Assembly (NCBI GenBank): GCA_934546685.1
Contig: CAKTEB010000003.1
Span: 1-59,152, forward strand
Length of the DNA stretch: 59,152 bases
Source: an uncultured Oscillospiraceae bacterium
GTDB taxonomy: Bacteria > Bacillota > Clostridia > Oscillospirales > Oscillospiraceae
Reading direction: 5' to 3'
Shown in pieces: positions 24,685 through 32,436 of the stretch. The position numbers were made by a program, and so were the translations under genes. The stretch's first letter is position 1. Every line of letters begins with the position of its first letter. The notes beneath the pieces are model-generated. The model saw nothing but the letters and a program-made list of their open reading frames with translations. It had not been told where the DNA came from and ran no database searches.

Positions 24685-25461
24685 ATGAGAATCTGCATCA
24701 AGGTGGGCACCTCCACCCTGGCCCATCCCTCCGGCCACCTGAACATCCGGCAGGTGGAAAACCTCTGCAAGGTCATCAGCGACCTGAAAAATGCCGGCAA
24801 TCAGATCATTCTGGTGTCCTCCGGCGCTATCGGCATGGGCGTGGGGAAGCTGGGCCTGAAGCACCGCCCCGGGGACATGCCCACTAAGCAGGCGGCTGCA
24901 GCCGTGGGCCAATGTGAGCTCATGTACATCTACGACAAGGCCTTTGGCTCCTACAACCACACAGTAGCCCAGATCCTTCTGACCGGGGCGGATTTTGAGG
25001 ATCCCCAGCGGCTCCAAAATTTCCACAACACCCTATTCCGTCTGCTGGAGCTGAACGCGCTGCCCATCATCAACGAAAACGACACCATCGTCACCGATGA
25101 GATCAGCATCGGCGACAATGACACCCTGGGGGCCCTGGTAGCCGTCAGTGCTGAGGCCGACCTTCTGGTGCTGCTCAGCGACATCAACGGTCTCTACACC
25201 GCCGATCCCCGGAGCCATCCGGAGGCCCGGCTGATCCATGAGGTTTCGGAGATCACCCCGGAGATCTTGGCGCTGGGAGCCGGAAAGGGCTCAGAGCTGG
25301 CCACCGGCGGCATGTCCACCAAGCTCTCCGCCGCGAAGATCGCTACGGAGCACGGCTGTGACATGGTGATCGCCAACGGCCAGGATCCCCAGCTGCTCTA
25401 TGAAATTCTTGACGGGAAGCCCGTGGGCACCCGTTTTCTGCGGAAAGGAGCCACAACATGA
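24685..25461 (+). CDS. proB: Glutamate 5-kinase
   Basis: First committed step of proline synthesis: ATP-dependent phosphorylation of glutamate. At 258 residues it is the short form with only the amino-acid-kinase domain; the PUA domain of the E. coli enzyme is missing, as in many Firmicutes. Characteristic segments are KVGTSTL at the start, LVSSGAIGMG near 48, NENDTIVTDEI near 132 and GTGGMSTKLSAAKIA-like GGMSTK near 210. The ribosome site is weak. The ATGA overlap with proA indicates coupled translation. Confidence 0.96.
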   Translation: MRICIKVGTSTLAHPSGHLNIRQVENLCKVISDLKNAGNQIILVSSGAIGMGVGKLGLKHRPGDMPTKQAAAAVGQCELMYIYDKAFGSYNHTVAQILLTGADFEDPQRLQNFHNTLFRLLELNALPIINENDTIVTDEISIGDNDTLGALVAVSAEADLLVLLSDINGLYTADPRSHPEARLIHEVSEITPEILALGAGKGSELATGGMSTKLSAAKIATEHGCDMVIANGQDPQLLYEILDGKPVGTRFLRKGATT

Positions 25462-26714
25462 CGACATTGGAACTGCTGAAGGCCGCAAAGGCCGCTGTCC
25501 CGGCTCTGTCTGGGGCCGCCGCAGAGCAGAAAAACCAGGCGCTGGAGGCCATGGCCCAGGCCCTGGAAACCCAGACGCAGGAGATCCTCGCCGCCAACCG
25601 GCTGGATCTGGAGGCCGCCCAGGGGCACATCTCCCCAGTGATGCTGGATCGGCTGGCCCTGAGCGCTCAGCGGATCGCCGACATGTCCGCGGGCATCCGC
25701 CAGGTTGCTGCTCTGCCGGATCCGGCCTGGAAGGTCCTTCGTCGGATCGAGCGTCCCAACGACCTTGTCATCGAGAAGACTGCCGTGCCCATGGGCGTGG
25801 TGGCCATCATCTATGAGAGCCGCCCCAACGTCACCTCTGACGCGGCGGCCCTGGCCCTGAAAAGCGGCAACGTCTGCGTGCTCCGGGGCGGCAAGGAGGC
25901 CTACCGCTCCGCCGCCGCCATCGTCCGGGCCATGAAGGCGGGGCTCACCGCCGCAGGCCTGCCGGAAAGCCTCATCGGCCTGGTGGAGGACACCAGCCGC
26001 CAGAGCGCCGCGGAGCTCATGGAGGCCGTGGGCTATGTGGATCTTCTGATTCCCCGGGGTGGTGCGGGACTGATCCGGGCTGTCACCGAAAATGCCAAGG
26101 TGCCCTGCATCCAGACCGGCACCGGCATCTGCCACGTCTATGTGGACAAGGCCGCAGACCTGGATATGGCCCTCGACATCATTGAAAACGCCAAAACCAG
26201 CCGTCCCTCGGTGTGCAATGCCGAGGAGGTCTGCCTGGTTCATCGGGACATCGCCGCAGAATTTCTGCCCCGGCTCAAGGCTCGGCTCCAGACTCAGCGG
26301 CAGGCCGCCGGAAAGCCTCCGGTGACCTTGCTGGCGGACCGGGAGGCCAACGCTATTCTGGGGACGGAGGCCGCAGGGCCCCAGGACTTCGACACGGAAT
26401 TCCTGGATTACACCCTGGCCGTGGGCCTGGTCTCCGACGTAACCGAGGCCATCGACCATATCACCCAGCACTCCACCGGCCACTCTGAGGCCATCATCAC
26501 CGAGGACAAGGCCGCCGCAGAGCTGTTCTGCCGCCGGGTGGACAGCGCCGCCGTGTATGTCAATGCCTCCACCCGGTTCACCGACGGCGGAGAGTTCGGC
26601 CTGGGCTGCGAAATGGGCATCTCCACCCAGAAGCTCCACGCCCGGGGCCCCATGGGTCTGGAGGAGCTGTGTACCTATAAATATATCATCCACGGGAACG
26701 GACAAATCCGGTAA
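25458..26714 (+). CDS. proA: Gamma-glutamyl phosphate reductase
   Basis: Reduces gamma-glutamyl phosphate with NADPH to glutamate semialdehyde, second step of proline synthesis. It is 418 residues, the usual length, with an aldehyde-dehydrogenase-like fold. The catalytic cysteine lies in SRPSVCNAEE near residue 255. YESRPNVTSDAAAL and LKSGNVCVLRGGKEA mark the cofactor region, and the C-terminal GPMGLEELCTYKY is diagnostic. Starts within the proB stop. proC is not in the window. Confidence 0.97.
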   Translation: MTTLELLKAAKAAVPALSGAAAEQKNQALEAMAQALETQTQEILAANRLDLEAAQGHISPVMLDRLALSAQRIADMSAGIRQVAALPDPAWKVLRRIERPNDLVIEKTAVPMGVVAIIYESRPNVTSDAAALALKSGNVCVLRGGKEAYRSAAAIVRAMKAGLTAAGLPESLIGLVEDTSRQSAAELMEAVGYVDLLIPRGGAGLIRAVTENAKVPCIQTGTGICHVYVDKAADLDMALDIIENAKTSRPSVCNAEEVCLVHRDIAAEFLPRLKARLQTQRQAAGKPPVTLLADREANAILGTEAAGPQDFDTEFLDYTLAVGLVSDVTEAIDHITQHSTGHSEAIITEDKAAAELFCRRVDSAAVYVNASTRFTDGGEFGLGCEMGISTQKLHARGPMGLEELCTYKYIIHGNGQIR

Positions 26715-26723
26715 GTTTACATC

Positions 26724-26756
26724 AAGGAGGCCGCTGCATGCCGCAGCGGCCTCCTT
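26724..26756. terminator. Bidirectional terminator, proA versus SnoaL operon
   Basis: Perfect 14-base stem AAGGAGGCCGCTGC / GCAGCGGCCTCCTT with a short loop between convergent genes. Confidence 0.85.
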
Positions 26757-26762
26757 ACTTTA

Positions 26763-27536
26763 TTAGTAGCTCCAGGTCTGATCCAGCGACTCAAAGGGCT
26801 CCGGCAGCTTGGGTGTCTCCGTGGGGATCCGGGTGGGCTTATAGTCGGTATACCGGCCGGGCTCATCCTTCTCGATATCCACAGTGCCGCCCATGGCCGG
26901 GGATTTGCCCCGCTTGCCGTCAGGATCGTCGGGATCCGCTTTCTCCTCCGGCGGCGGGCCCATGGGCTTCTTGGGCTCCGTCCAGCAGCCGTCATCCGCG
27001 CCGCAGACCATGTCCATGCCGATGAGCAGCCGCAGGAACCGCCACTCGCCGTCCTCATAGATAAAGTCGCCGCCGTATTTCTCCCACATCCAGGTGACGT
27101 TGGTGGTGCCATGGATATAGTCGTGCCGCAGGGCAAAGCCGGGAGTATACCAAACGCCCTTGGCGCTCATGCCGTCGGCGGAGACCTCGATAATGGGAGA
27201 GGCCAGCGTGTGCACCGGCATCTCCGCCAGAGCTCTGCCGTCGATGTCCTTCAGCGCCTCCTCCAGCTCCGGATGGGCCTTTAGAATCTTGCCCTTGAGC
27301 CACTCGGCGTCGGTATATTTGTTGTCGCCCGCATACAGGGGCATGAGCTTGTGCATGCCCTGCCAGCGGCCAAAGTTCTGGCTCCAGATGACCTCATCGC
27401 CCCGGGTCTTGCTCCAGCAGTTCAGCAGCTCCTCCCGGTTCTGGTCCGCCGCGTGGTAATAGGCATGCAGACTCATGAGGTTCTCAATGGCTCCTACCGC
27501 CTCGATGCGGTGGGCTCTCAGTTCCAGCTCTGTCAT
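26763..27536 (-). CDS. SnoaL/NTF2-like protein A
   Basis: Member of the SnoaL-like branch of the NTF2 superfamily (cone-shaped alpha+beta barrel with a ligand pocket; includes scytalone dehydratase, steroid isomerase and the bile acid 7-alpha-dehydratase BaiE). It has 257 residues, longer than the usual 130-170. The helical start AIENLMSLHAYYHAA is followed by MPVHTLASPIIEVSADGMSAKGVWYTPG and GDFIYEDGEWRFLRLLIG, the barrel strands. A charged Pro-rich insert follows, and the protein ends in LPEPFESLDQTWSY. Its ribosome site sits inside the end of the preceding gene. It is third in a three-gene operon of paralogues. Enzymatic activity is inferred from fold only. Confidence 0.82.
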   Translation of the reverse strand: MTELELRAHRIEAVGAIENLMSLHAYYHAADQNREELLNCWSKTRGDEVIWSQNFGRWQGMHKLMPLYAGDNKYTDAEWLKGKILKAHPELEEALKDIDGRALAEMPVHTLASPIIEVSADGMSAKGVWYTPGFALRHDYIHGTTNVTWMWEKYGGDFIYEDGEWRFLRLLIGMDMVCGADDGCWTEPKKPMGPPPEEKADPDDPDGKRGKSPAMGGTVDIEKDEPGRYTDYKPTRIPTETPKLPEPFESLDQTWSY

Positions 27537-27539
27537 CTC

Positions 27540-28226
27540 TTACTCTCCCTCCTTCATAAACGGTTCGGGACCGTAGCTGATCTCCGGCGTCCAGGTCTCA
27601 TAGGGCTCCGGGAAATGGGGATAGCTGCTCCAGCCGTATTCCGACGTATAGAGGTCAGGGATTCGCATGACCCCGTACTGGGCGGGACGCTCCGGCATGG
27701 GCCCCCGCTCCGGCTCGGAGTAGGGCTGTCCCGCCTGCCAGCTGAAGTCCGTGCCCACGAAGAAGTGCCAGATCTTCCACTGGCCGTCCTCCTTAATAAA
27801 GTCGATGGCGTAGCGCTCATACATCCACTGGCCGTCCAGGGGCGCGTCGTCGGGATCCATGGGGCCGCCGTGGCCGCAGATGTAGCCGGGAGTGTACCAC
27901 ATAGCCTGGGCGGTCTGGCCGTCTCCGGCGATCTCCACCAGGGGCGTGGTTAGGGTGTGGACCTGGGTCTCCCCGGGCTTCATGCCGTGACCCACATGGG
28001 GTTTCGCGTAAAAGCTCCATACCACGTCTCTTCCGATCTGGAAGCCACCGGAGTTGCCCCAGCTGACATTGGGAGCCTTATGGGCCCAGAGGGTCTCCAT
28101 TTCGATGTCATGGCGGTTGGCCGCATGGTAAAAGGCATGCCGGGCCATGACGTTTTTGATCTGGATCATATCATAGGCACGCTGGATCTTCTCCTCCGGC
28201 GTGAACTCTCGAATATTCTTTGCCAT
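27540..28226 (-). CDS. SnoaL/NTF2-like protein B
   Basis: Paralogue of its two neighbours, 228 residues. The NTF2-like core runs from MIQIKNVMARHAFYHAANRHD through VHTLTTPLVEIAGDGQTAQAMWYTPGY to DFIKEDGQWKIWHFFVGTDF. The same end motif appears as FPEPYETWTPEISY, followed by a short extra tail. The histidine in VHTL and acidic residues after helix 1 are at places where related dehydratases and isomerases have catalytic groups (inference by analogy). Good AAGGAGG precedes ATG 28226. Only 12 and 3 bases separate it from its neighbours, so co-transcription is nearly certain. Confidence 0.85.
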   Translation of the reverse strand: MAKNIREFTPEEKIQRAYDMIQIKNVMARHAFYHAANRHDIEMETLWAHKAPNVSWGNSGGFQIGRDVVWSFYAKPHVGHGMKPGETQVHTLTTPLVEIAGDGQTAQAMWYTPGYICGHGGPMDPDDAPLDGQWMYERYAIDFIKEDGQWKIWHFFVGTDFSWQAGQPYSEPERGPMPERPAQYGVMRIPDLYTSEYGWSSYPHFPEPYETWTPEISYGPEPFMKEGE

Positions 28227-28238
28227 CGTCGCGCCTCC

Positions 28239-28940
28239 TTAATAGCTGAATGTGTTGGCGAAGGTATCATAGGGCTCCGGCAGCGGGGGCTCCACCAGGG
28301 AAATAAAGTCCTCGCCATAGCCGGTGTAGTAGTGCTCCTTCACCGTGGGCTCCGGGATCTCCACGCCCTCGTGGGGATACATGGCGTCCTTGCCCCAGTT
28401 GCCGCCCACCGGGCACTGGATATCGGTATACATAATCATGTGCCAGATCTTCCATTGGCCGTGCTCCTTCACGAAGTCCACAGCGCAGCGGCCAAAATTC
28501 CAGGCGGCCTTGGGGCCATTAGAATAGACCTCGGTGGTGGAGCCGTAAACGTACCACATTCCCTTGGCGGTCTTTCCGTCATAGGCCACCTCGATGAGCG
28601 GCGTGGTAAAGTTCAGAACGGTGTTGGAGCCCACGGCCCAGATCTCCTCGTCGGACTTGCCCCCCAGCTCCGAAGGGTACAGCTGCCGCATGACCTCGTT
28701 GGCCCACTTGGTCTGGGCCTGATTGTAGTCCACAAAGAAGCCCTTGACGGCCTCGTAGCCCACATACTTGCCGTCATTTAAGGTAATGGTGGGCTCGTTG
28801 TGGGTCCAGTGCTCAAACTGCCGGGCGTGCTGCTTGTAGCAGTTTAGGAATGTAAATGCGCCCATAATGTTGGCGATGGCGGTGGTGTCCTCCACCACAT
28901 CGGCCATATGGAGTATGTCCAGGGGCGGATGCTTATACAT
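28239..28940 (-). CDS. SnoaL/NTF2-like protein C
   Basis: First gene of the three-paralogue operon, 233 residues. Core motifs are TAIANIMGAFTFLNCY, LNFTTPLIEVAYDGKTAKGMWYVYG and VDFVKEHGQWKIWHMIMYTDI; the C-terminal signature is LPEPYDTFANTFSY. In place of the VHTL histidine it has LNFT, so if that histidine is catalytic this copy has lost it. ATG 28940 is preceded by AGGAGG. Three different copies kept together argue for three related substrates, successive steps, or a mixed oligomer. Confidence 0.83.
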   Translation of the reverse strand: MYKHPPLDILHMADVVEDTTAIANIMGAFTFLNCYKQHARQFEHWTHNEPTITLNDGKYVGYEAVKGFFVDYNQAQTKWANEVMRQLYPSELGGKSDEEIWAVGSNTVLNFTTPLIEVAYDGKTAKGMWYVYGSTTEVYSNGPKAAWNFGRCAVDFVKEHGQWKIWHMIMYTDIQCPVGGNWGKDAMYPHEGVEIPEPTVKEHYYTGYGEDFISLVEPPLPEPYDTFANTFSY

Positions 28941-28982
28941 AGGGATTCCTCCTGTCCTTTCAAAATGAATATCTATAACTTC

Positions 28983-29011
28983 AGTTTATCGTTGCGCGCC
29001 CTTAATGACAA
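28983..29011 (-). promoter_or_regulatory. Promoter of the SnoaL operon
   Basis: On the minus strand TTGTCA, 17-base spacer, TAAACT, 43 bases before the first start codon. Confidence 0.65.
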
Positions 29012-29140
29012 GTATCACAATCCCACCTGATGCTTCACTTTTTTGTAGCCGTCCATTTGATGCCGCCGATGGGTCCCACTTCCGTCACATTCTGTCGATG
29101 GTCGATTTTTGCTCACAGCCCCATTTCCGGCATTTTTCTA

Positions 29141-29169
29141 TGGACACTGGGGGCAAAATCTGTTATACT
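29141..29169 (+). promoter_or_regulatory. Promoter of the solute-binding lipoprotein gene
   Basis: TGGACA at 29141-29146, 17-base spacer, TATACT at 29164-29169. Apart from this and the divergent promoter, the 317-base gap 28941-29257 shows no further gene or clear operator; it is more AT-rich than its surroundings. Confidence 0.65.
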
Positions 29170-29257
29170 TCATTCGTAAATATGAAGATTCTGTGACATA
29201 AATATATAGAATACATGAAACTCACAGGGTCTCACATGTATGGAAGGAGAAGTGAAC

Positions 29258-30988
29258 ATGAAACACACAAAACGCGCCCTGGCGCTGCTGCTGACCGTTT
29301 CCCTGTGCCTGGCCGTTCTGGCCGGCTGCGGCGGTACTGCCAGCTCCTCGGCCCCTGCCGAGTCCAAGGCCTCCGCTTCCGCGGCAGAGCCTGCTGCTCC
29401 CGTGGAGTCCGCAGCCCCTGAGACCCAGGAGCCCGCATCCACCCCCGAAGAGCCTGTGTCCGCCGTGGAGGAGGACATTCCTGAGCTTCAGCTGCCTCTG
29501 ACCGAAGGCGCTACCCTCAGCTATTGGCAGACCAAGCCCGGCGGAGCCGTTTCCAATGTGGCTCCCAACGGCTACTTTGACTACCCCCACTTCCAGGAGG
29601 CCGCCCGGCTCACCGGCGTCACCTTGGACTTCATCCAGGCCGACTTCATGGTGGCCAATGAGCAGTTCAACCTGATGGTTGCCTCTCAGGACTACCCCGA
29701 TATCTTTGGCAGCTTCAACAGCCTGTACTCCGACGGCGATGACAACGGCATCGAGGAGGAGATCATTCTGGCTCTGGAGGACTACGAGGATCTGTTCCCC
29801 CACTACCAGAAGTACCGCACCTCCACCAAGTTCCTGGAGACCGCTACCTCCACCGCCGAGGGACACATCTCCGGCTTCTATGAGCTCATGAGCGACTTCA
29901 TCGGCCCCTTCTTCGGCATGATGGGCCGGGGCGACTGGATCGAGGCTCTGGGCATGGACGTTCCCGAGACCTACGACGAGCTCCACGAGCTGCTGATGGC
30001 TATGAAGAACCAGTATGGCTGCACCACCGCCATCTATCTGGATTCCGCTGCCGTGGGCAACGATAACTTCCTGGCCGCCGGCTACGGCGCCCCCTGCATG
30101 CTGGCCACCAACGCCAAGGAGAGCTACTGGATGGTTCAGGACGGCAAGGTCATGGACGGCATTACCAACGAGGGCTACAAAGAGTATCTGACCATGCTCC
30201 ACCAGTGGTATGAGGACGGCCTGATTTCCCGGGACTTTGCCAACGCCCCCGGCGCCATGGATCCCTCCGGCATGGGTGAGATCACCTCCGGCAACTGCGG
30301 CGTGTTCTTCAACGGTGCGCCCATGATGAGCATGTATTCCACCATGTCCGATGACCCCAACCTGCGGCTCATCGGCCTCCCCGATCCCGTCAAGGAGAAG
30401 GGTGATAAGACCCATGTGGACACCACCGAGTATGACTTCGGCGTAGAGCGCATGAGCATCTCCACCAAGTGCTCCGACCCCGAGCTGGCCATCCAGTACT
30501 GCGATTTCTGGTTCACCGATCAGGGCATCCAGCTGGCCAACTACGGCGTAGAGGGTCTGTCCTGCGAGGTCGTTGACGGCAAGCCCCAGTTCACCGACAC
30601 CGTTCTCAACAACCCCGATCTGGCCGCTGGCGACGCCATCTCCTTCTACACCGGCCGGAACAACACCCCCTCCTGGTCCTCCAACTCCAAGCTTCTGGTC
30701 TCCTTCAGCGAGGACGAGGCCAATGCCTTTGAGGTGTGGGCCGGCAGCCGCGACAACCGTGATTCCTACCCCTATGTCGCTCAGCTGACCATCGATGAGA
30801 ACTATGAGATCAGCAAGCTGGCCGCAGACTATGAGTCCTACGCCCTGGAGTGCCGTGACAAGTTCATCACCGGCGATATGGATATCGAGAAGGAATATGA
30901 CTCCTATGTGGAAAAGGTCCGCACCATGGGCCTGACCCGCGCACTGGAGATCAAGCAGGACGCCTATGACCGCTATATGGCCGAGTAA
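29258..30988 (+). CDS. Extracellular solute-binding lipoprotein (ABC family 1), orphan
   Basis: Lipid-anchored substrate-binding protein, 576 residues. The signal peptide ends in the lipobox LAGC (Cys about 23), then a Ser/Ala/Glu-rich linker and a two-lobe periplasmic-binding fold with YDELHELLMAMKNQYG, YKEYLTMLHQWYEDGLI and an aromatic-rich pocket. The large size and wording resemble LplA/oligosaccharide-binding proteins. No permease or ATPase genes are adjacent: the next genes are an unrelated GntR/ABC unit. It must borrow a transporter encoded elsewhere or act as a sensor. Divergent from the SnoaL operon with close promoters. GGAAGGAG precedes ATG 29258. Confidence 0.87.
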   Translation: MKHTKRALALLLTVSLCLAVLAGCGGTASSSAPAESKASASAAEPAAPVESAAPETQEPASTPEEPVSAVEEDIPELQLPLTEGATLSYWQTKPGGAVSNVAPNGYFDYPHFQEAARLTGVTLDFIQADFMVANEQFNLMVASQDYPDIFGSFNSLYSDGDDNGIEEEIILALEDYEDLFPHYQKYRTSTKFLETATSTAEGHISGFYELMSDFIGPFFGMMGRGDWIEALGMDVPETYDELHELLMAMKNQYGCTTAIYLDSAAVGNDNFLAAGYGAPCMLATNAKESYWMVQDGKVMDGITNEGYKEYLTMLHQWYEDGLISRDFANAPGAMDPSGMGEITSGNCGVFFNGAPMMSMYSTMSDDPNLRLIGLPDPVKEKGDKTHVDTTEYDFGVERMSISTKCSDPELAIQYCDFWFTDQGIQLANYGVEGLSCEVVDGKPQFTDTVLNNPDLAAGDAISFYTGRNNTPSWSSNSKLLVSFSEDEANAFEVWAGSRDNRDSYPYVAQLTIDENYEISKLAADYESYALECRDKFITGDMDIEKEYDSYVEKVRTMGLTRALEIKQDAYDRYMAE

Positions 30989-31029
30989 TTTCCATCTGAC
31001 GATCCATCCTTTCTAAATCTCCCATAACA

Positions 31030-31066
31030 GACCGGGTGCCGCTTCCTGCGGTGCCCGGTCATTTTT
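31030..31066 (+). terminator. Terminator after solute-binding protein gene
   Basis: GACCGGGTGCCGC / GCGGTGCCCGGTC hairpin followed by ATTTTT. Confidence 0.85.
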
Positions 31067-31079
31067 CTGTCCGACGCCC

Positions 31080-31108
31080 TTGACAAGGGGCGGTTTTTTC
31101 TATATAAT
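31080..31108 (+). promoter_or_regulatory. Consensus promoter of the GntR-ABC operon
   Basis: Perfect TTGACA and perfect TATAAT with a 17-base spacer: as strong as this class gets, so the operon is presumably held down by its repressor. Confidence 0.85.
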
Positions 31109-31112
31109 GACC

Positions 31113-31131
31113 GTATTAAGACAGTTAATAC
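31113..31131. promoter_or_regulatory. GntR (YtrA-type) operator
   Basis: Perfect inverted repeat GTATTAA-N5-TTAATAC starting five bases after the -10 box, covering the transcription start. Position and dyad fit the adjacent regulator as its autorepressor. Confidence 0.7.
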
Positions 31132-31165
31132 AGTTGATCCATACACATCGAATCGAGGTGTTTCC

Positions 31166-31531
31166 ATGCTGAGCATCAATTATAAGGATCCCAGGCCCAT
31201 CTATGAGCAGGTACGGGACGCCCTGCGGCAGCTGATCCTCACGGGAGCCATCGCCCCGGGAGAGAAGCTCCCCTCGGTGCGGGAGCTGGCCGCCTCTCTG
31301 GCCATCAATCCCAACACCATCCAGCGATCCTACCGGGAATTAGAGGCTCTGGGCCTCATCAATACAGTTCCCGGTAAGGGGGCCTTCGCCGCCACGGACC
31401 ATTCCGCCGCCCAGCGGCGCAGTCAGGAGCTATTGGGCGCCATCACCGACTCCGTCCGGGAGCTGAGGCTCCTGGGCACTAAGCAGGATACCATTCTCAA
31501 GGCGGTTTCCGACGCCTATGAAAAGGAGTGA
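31166..31531 (+). CDS. GntR-family regulator, YtrA subfamily
   Basis: Short repressor, 121 residues: winged helix (about 10-75, with PSVRELAASLAINPNTIQRSYRELEALGLI) plus a short C-terminal dimerisation helix pair and no ligand-binding domain. This is the YtrA group, whose members sit in front of ABC genes and, in Bacillus subtilis, respond to cell-wall-active antibiotics. The gene is followed by an ATPase and permease, with the stop overlapping a possible GTG of the ATPase. Confidence 0.92.
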   Translation: MLSINYKDPRPIYEQVRDALRQLILTGAIAPGEKLPSVRELAASLAINPNTIQRSYRELEALGLINTVPGKGAFAATDHSAAQRRSQELLGAITDSVRELRLLGTKQDTILKAVSDAYEKE

Positions 31532-31536
31532 CAGAT

Positions 31537-32436
31537 ATGATCGAGGTAAATGCGCTATCCAAGGCCTTCGGCGGCTTTCAGGCCCTGGACCAGGTGTCCA
31601 TCCATGTGGAAAAGGGCAGCGTCTACGGTCTGGTGGGCCCCAACGGCGCCGGCAAATCCACGCTGATCCGCCATCTCACCGGGGTCTACCGGCCCGATGC
31701 GGGCAATGTATTCGTAGATGATCAGCCGGTCTATAACAACCCGGCGGTAAAATCCAAGATCCTCTGTATCTACGACGACATCTACTATTCCATGCAAGCC
31801 ACCACCCGAGACCTGATGCGGCTCTACCGGGGCCTGTACCCCAGCTTTGATATGGAGCGCTACCGGAAGCTCCGGGAGGTGTTCCCGGAGGTGAAGGAGA
31901 CTGCGCCCCTCCGGAGCCTCTCCAAGGGCATGCTGAAGCAAAGCGCCTTCTGGCTGGCCATGAGCTGCCGCCCGGAGATCCTGCTGCTGGATGAGCCTGT
32001 GGACGGTCTGGATCCGGTGATGCGCCGCCAGATCCTGTCCATCCTCATGGGCGACGTGGCGGAGCAGGGCACCACCGTCCTGCTGTCCTCCCACAACCTC
32101 CGGGAGCTGGAGGACATCTGCGACCATGTGGGCATTCTGCACCACGGCAAGGTGCTTTTGGAGCGGAGCCTGTCGGAGCTTCAGGACAGCATCTGCAAGA
32201 TCCAGATTCTCTTTGGCGACGCCCCGCCCCAGGAGCTTCCGGGCCTGAAGGTGCTCCACGAATCCTCTGCCGGGCGGCTGAAGACCTATATCATCCGCAG
32301 CGCCCCGGACGCGGCCCTGGCAAAGCTCTCCGTCTATAATCCCCTCTATTCCGAGGCCCTGCCCCTGACACTGGAGGAGATCTTCATCTATGAGTTAGGA
32401 GGTATGTCCTATGCGGTTCAAGACATCCTTGTTTAA
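31537..32436 (+). CDS. ABC transporter ATPase (YtrB-like)
   Basis: ATP-binding subunit of an exporter-type ABC system, 299 residues. Walker A GPNGAGKST is at about residue 34, the signature LSKGMLKQ near 130, Walker B ILLLDEPVDGLD near 148 and the H-loop SSHNL near 183, followed by a C-terminal extension. LSKGM in place of LSGGQ is usual for this subgroup. The ATG at 31537 has AAGGAG nine bases before; GTG 31528 overlapping the GntR stop is also in frame. The last 26 bases overlap the permease gene. Confidence 0.92.
   Translation: MIEVNALSKAFGGFQALDQVSIHVEKGSVYGLVGPNGAGKSTLIRHLTGVYRPDAGNVFVDDQPVYNNPAVKSKILCIYDDIYYSMQATTRDLMRLYRGLYPSFDMERYRKLREVFPEVKETAPLRSLSKGMLKQSAFWLAMSCRPEILLLDEPVDGLDPVMRRQILSILMGDVAEQGTTVLLSSHNLRELEDICDHVGILHHGKVLLERSLSELQDSICKIQILFGDAPPQELPGLKVLHESSAGRLKTYIIRSAPDAALAKLSVYNPLYSEALPLTLEEIFIYELGGMSYAVQDILV

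Noticed and set aside
31900..31950. LSKGM signature of the ABC ATPase as a sign of inactivity
   Set aside because: This variant is usual in the YtrB-like subgroup, and Walker A, Walker B and H-loop are intact.
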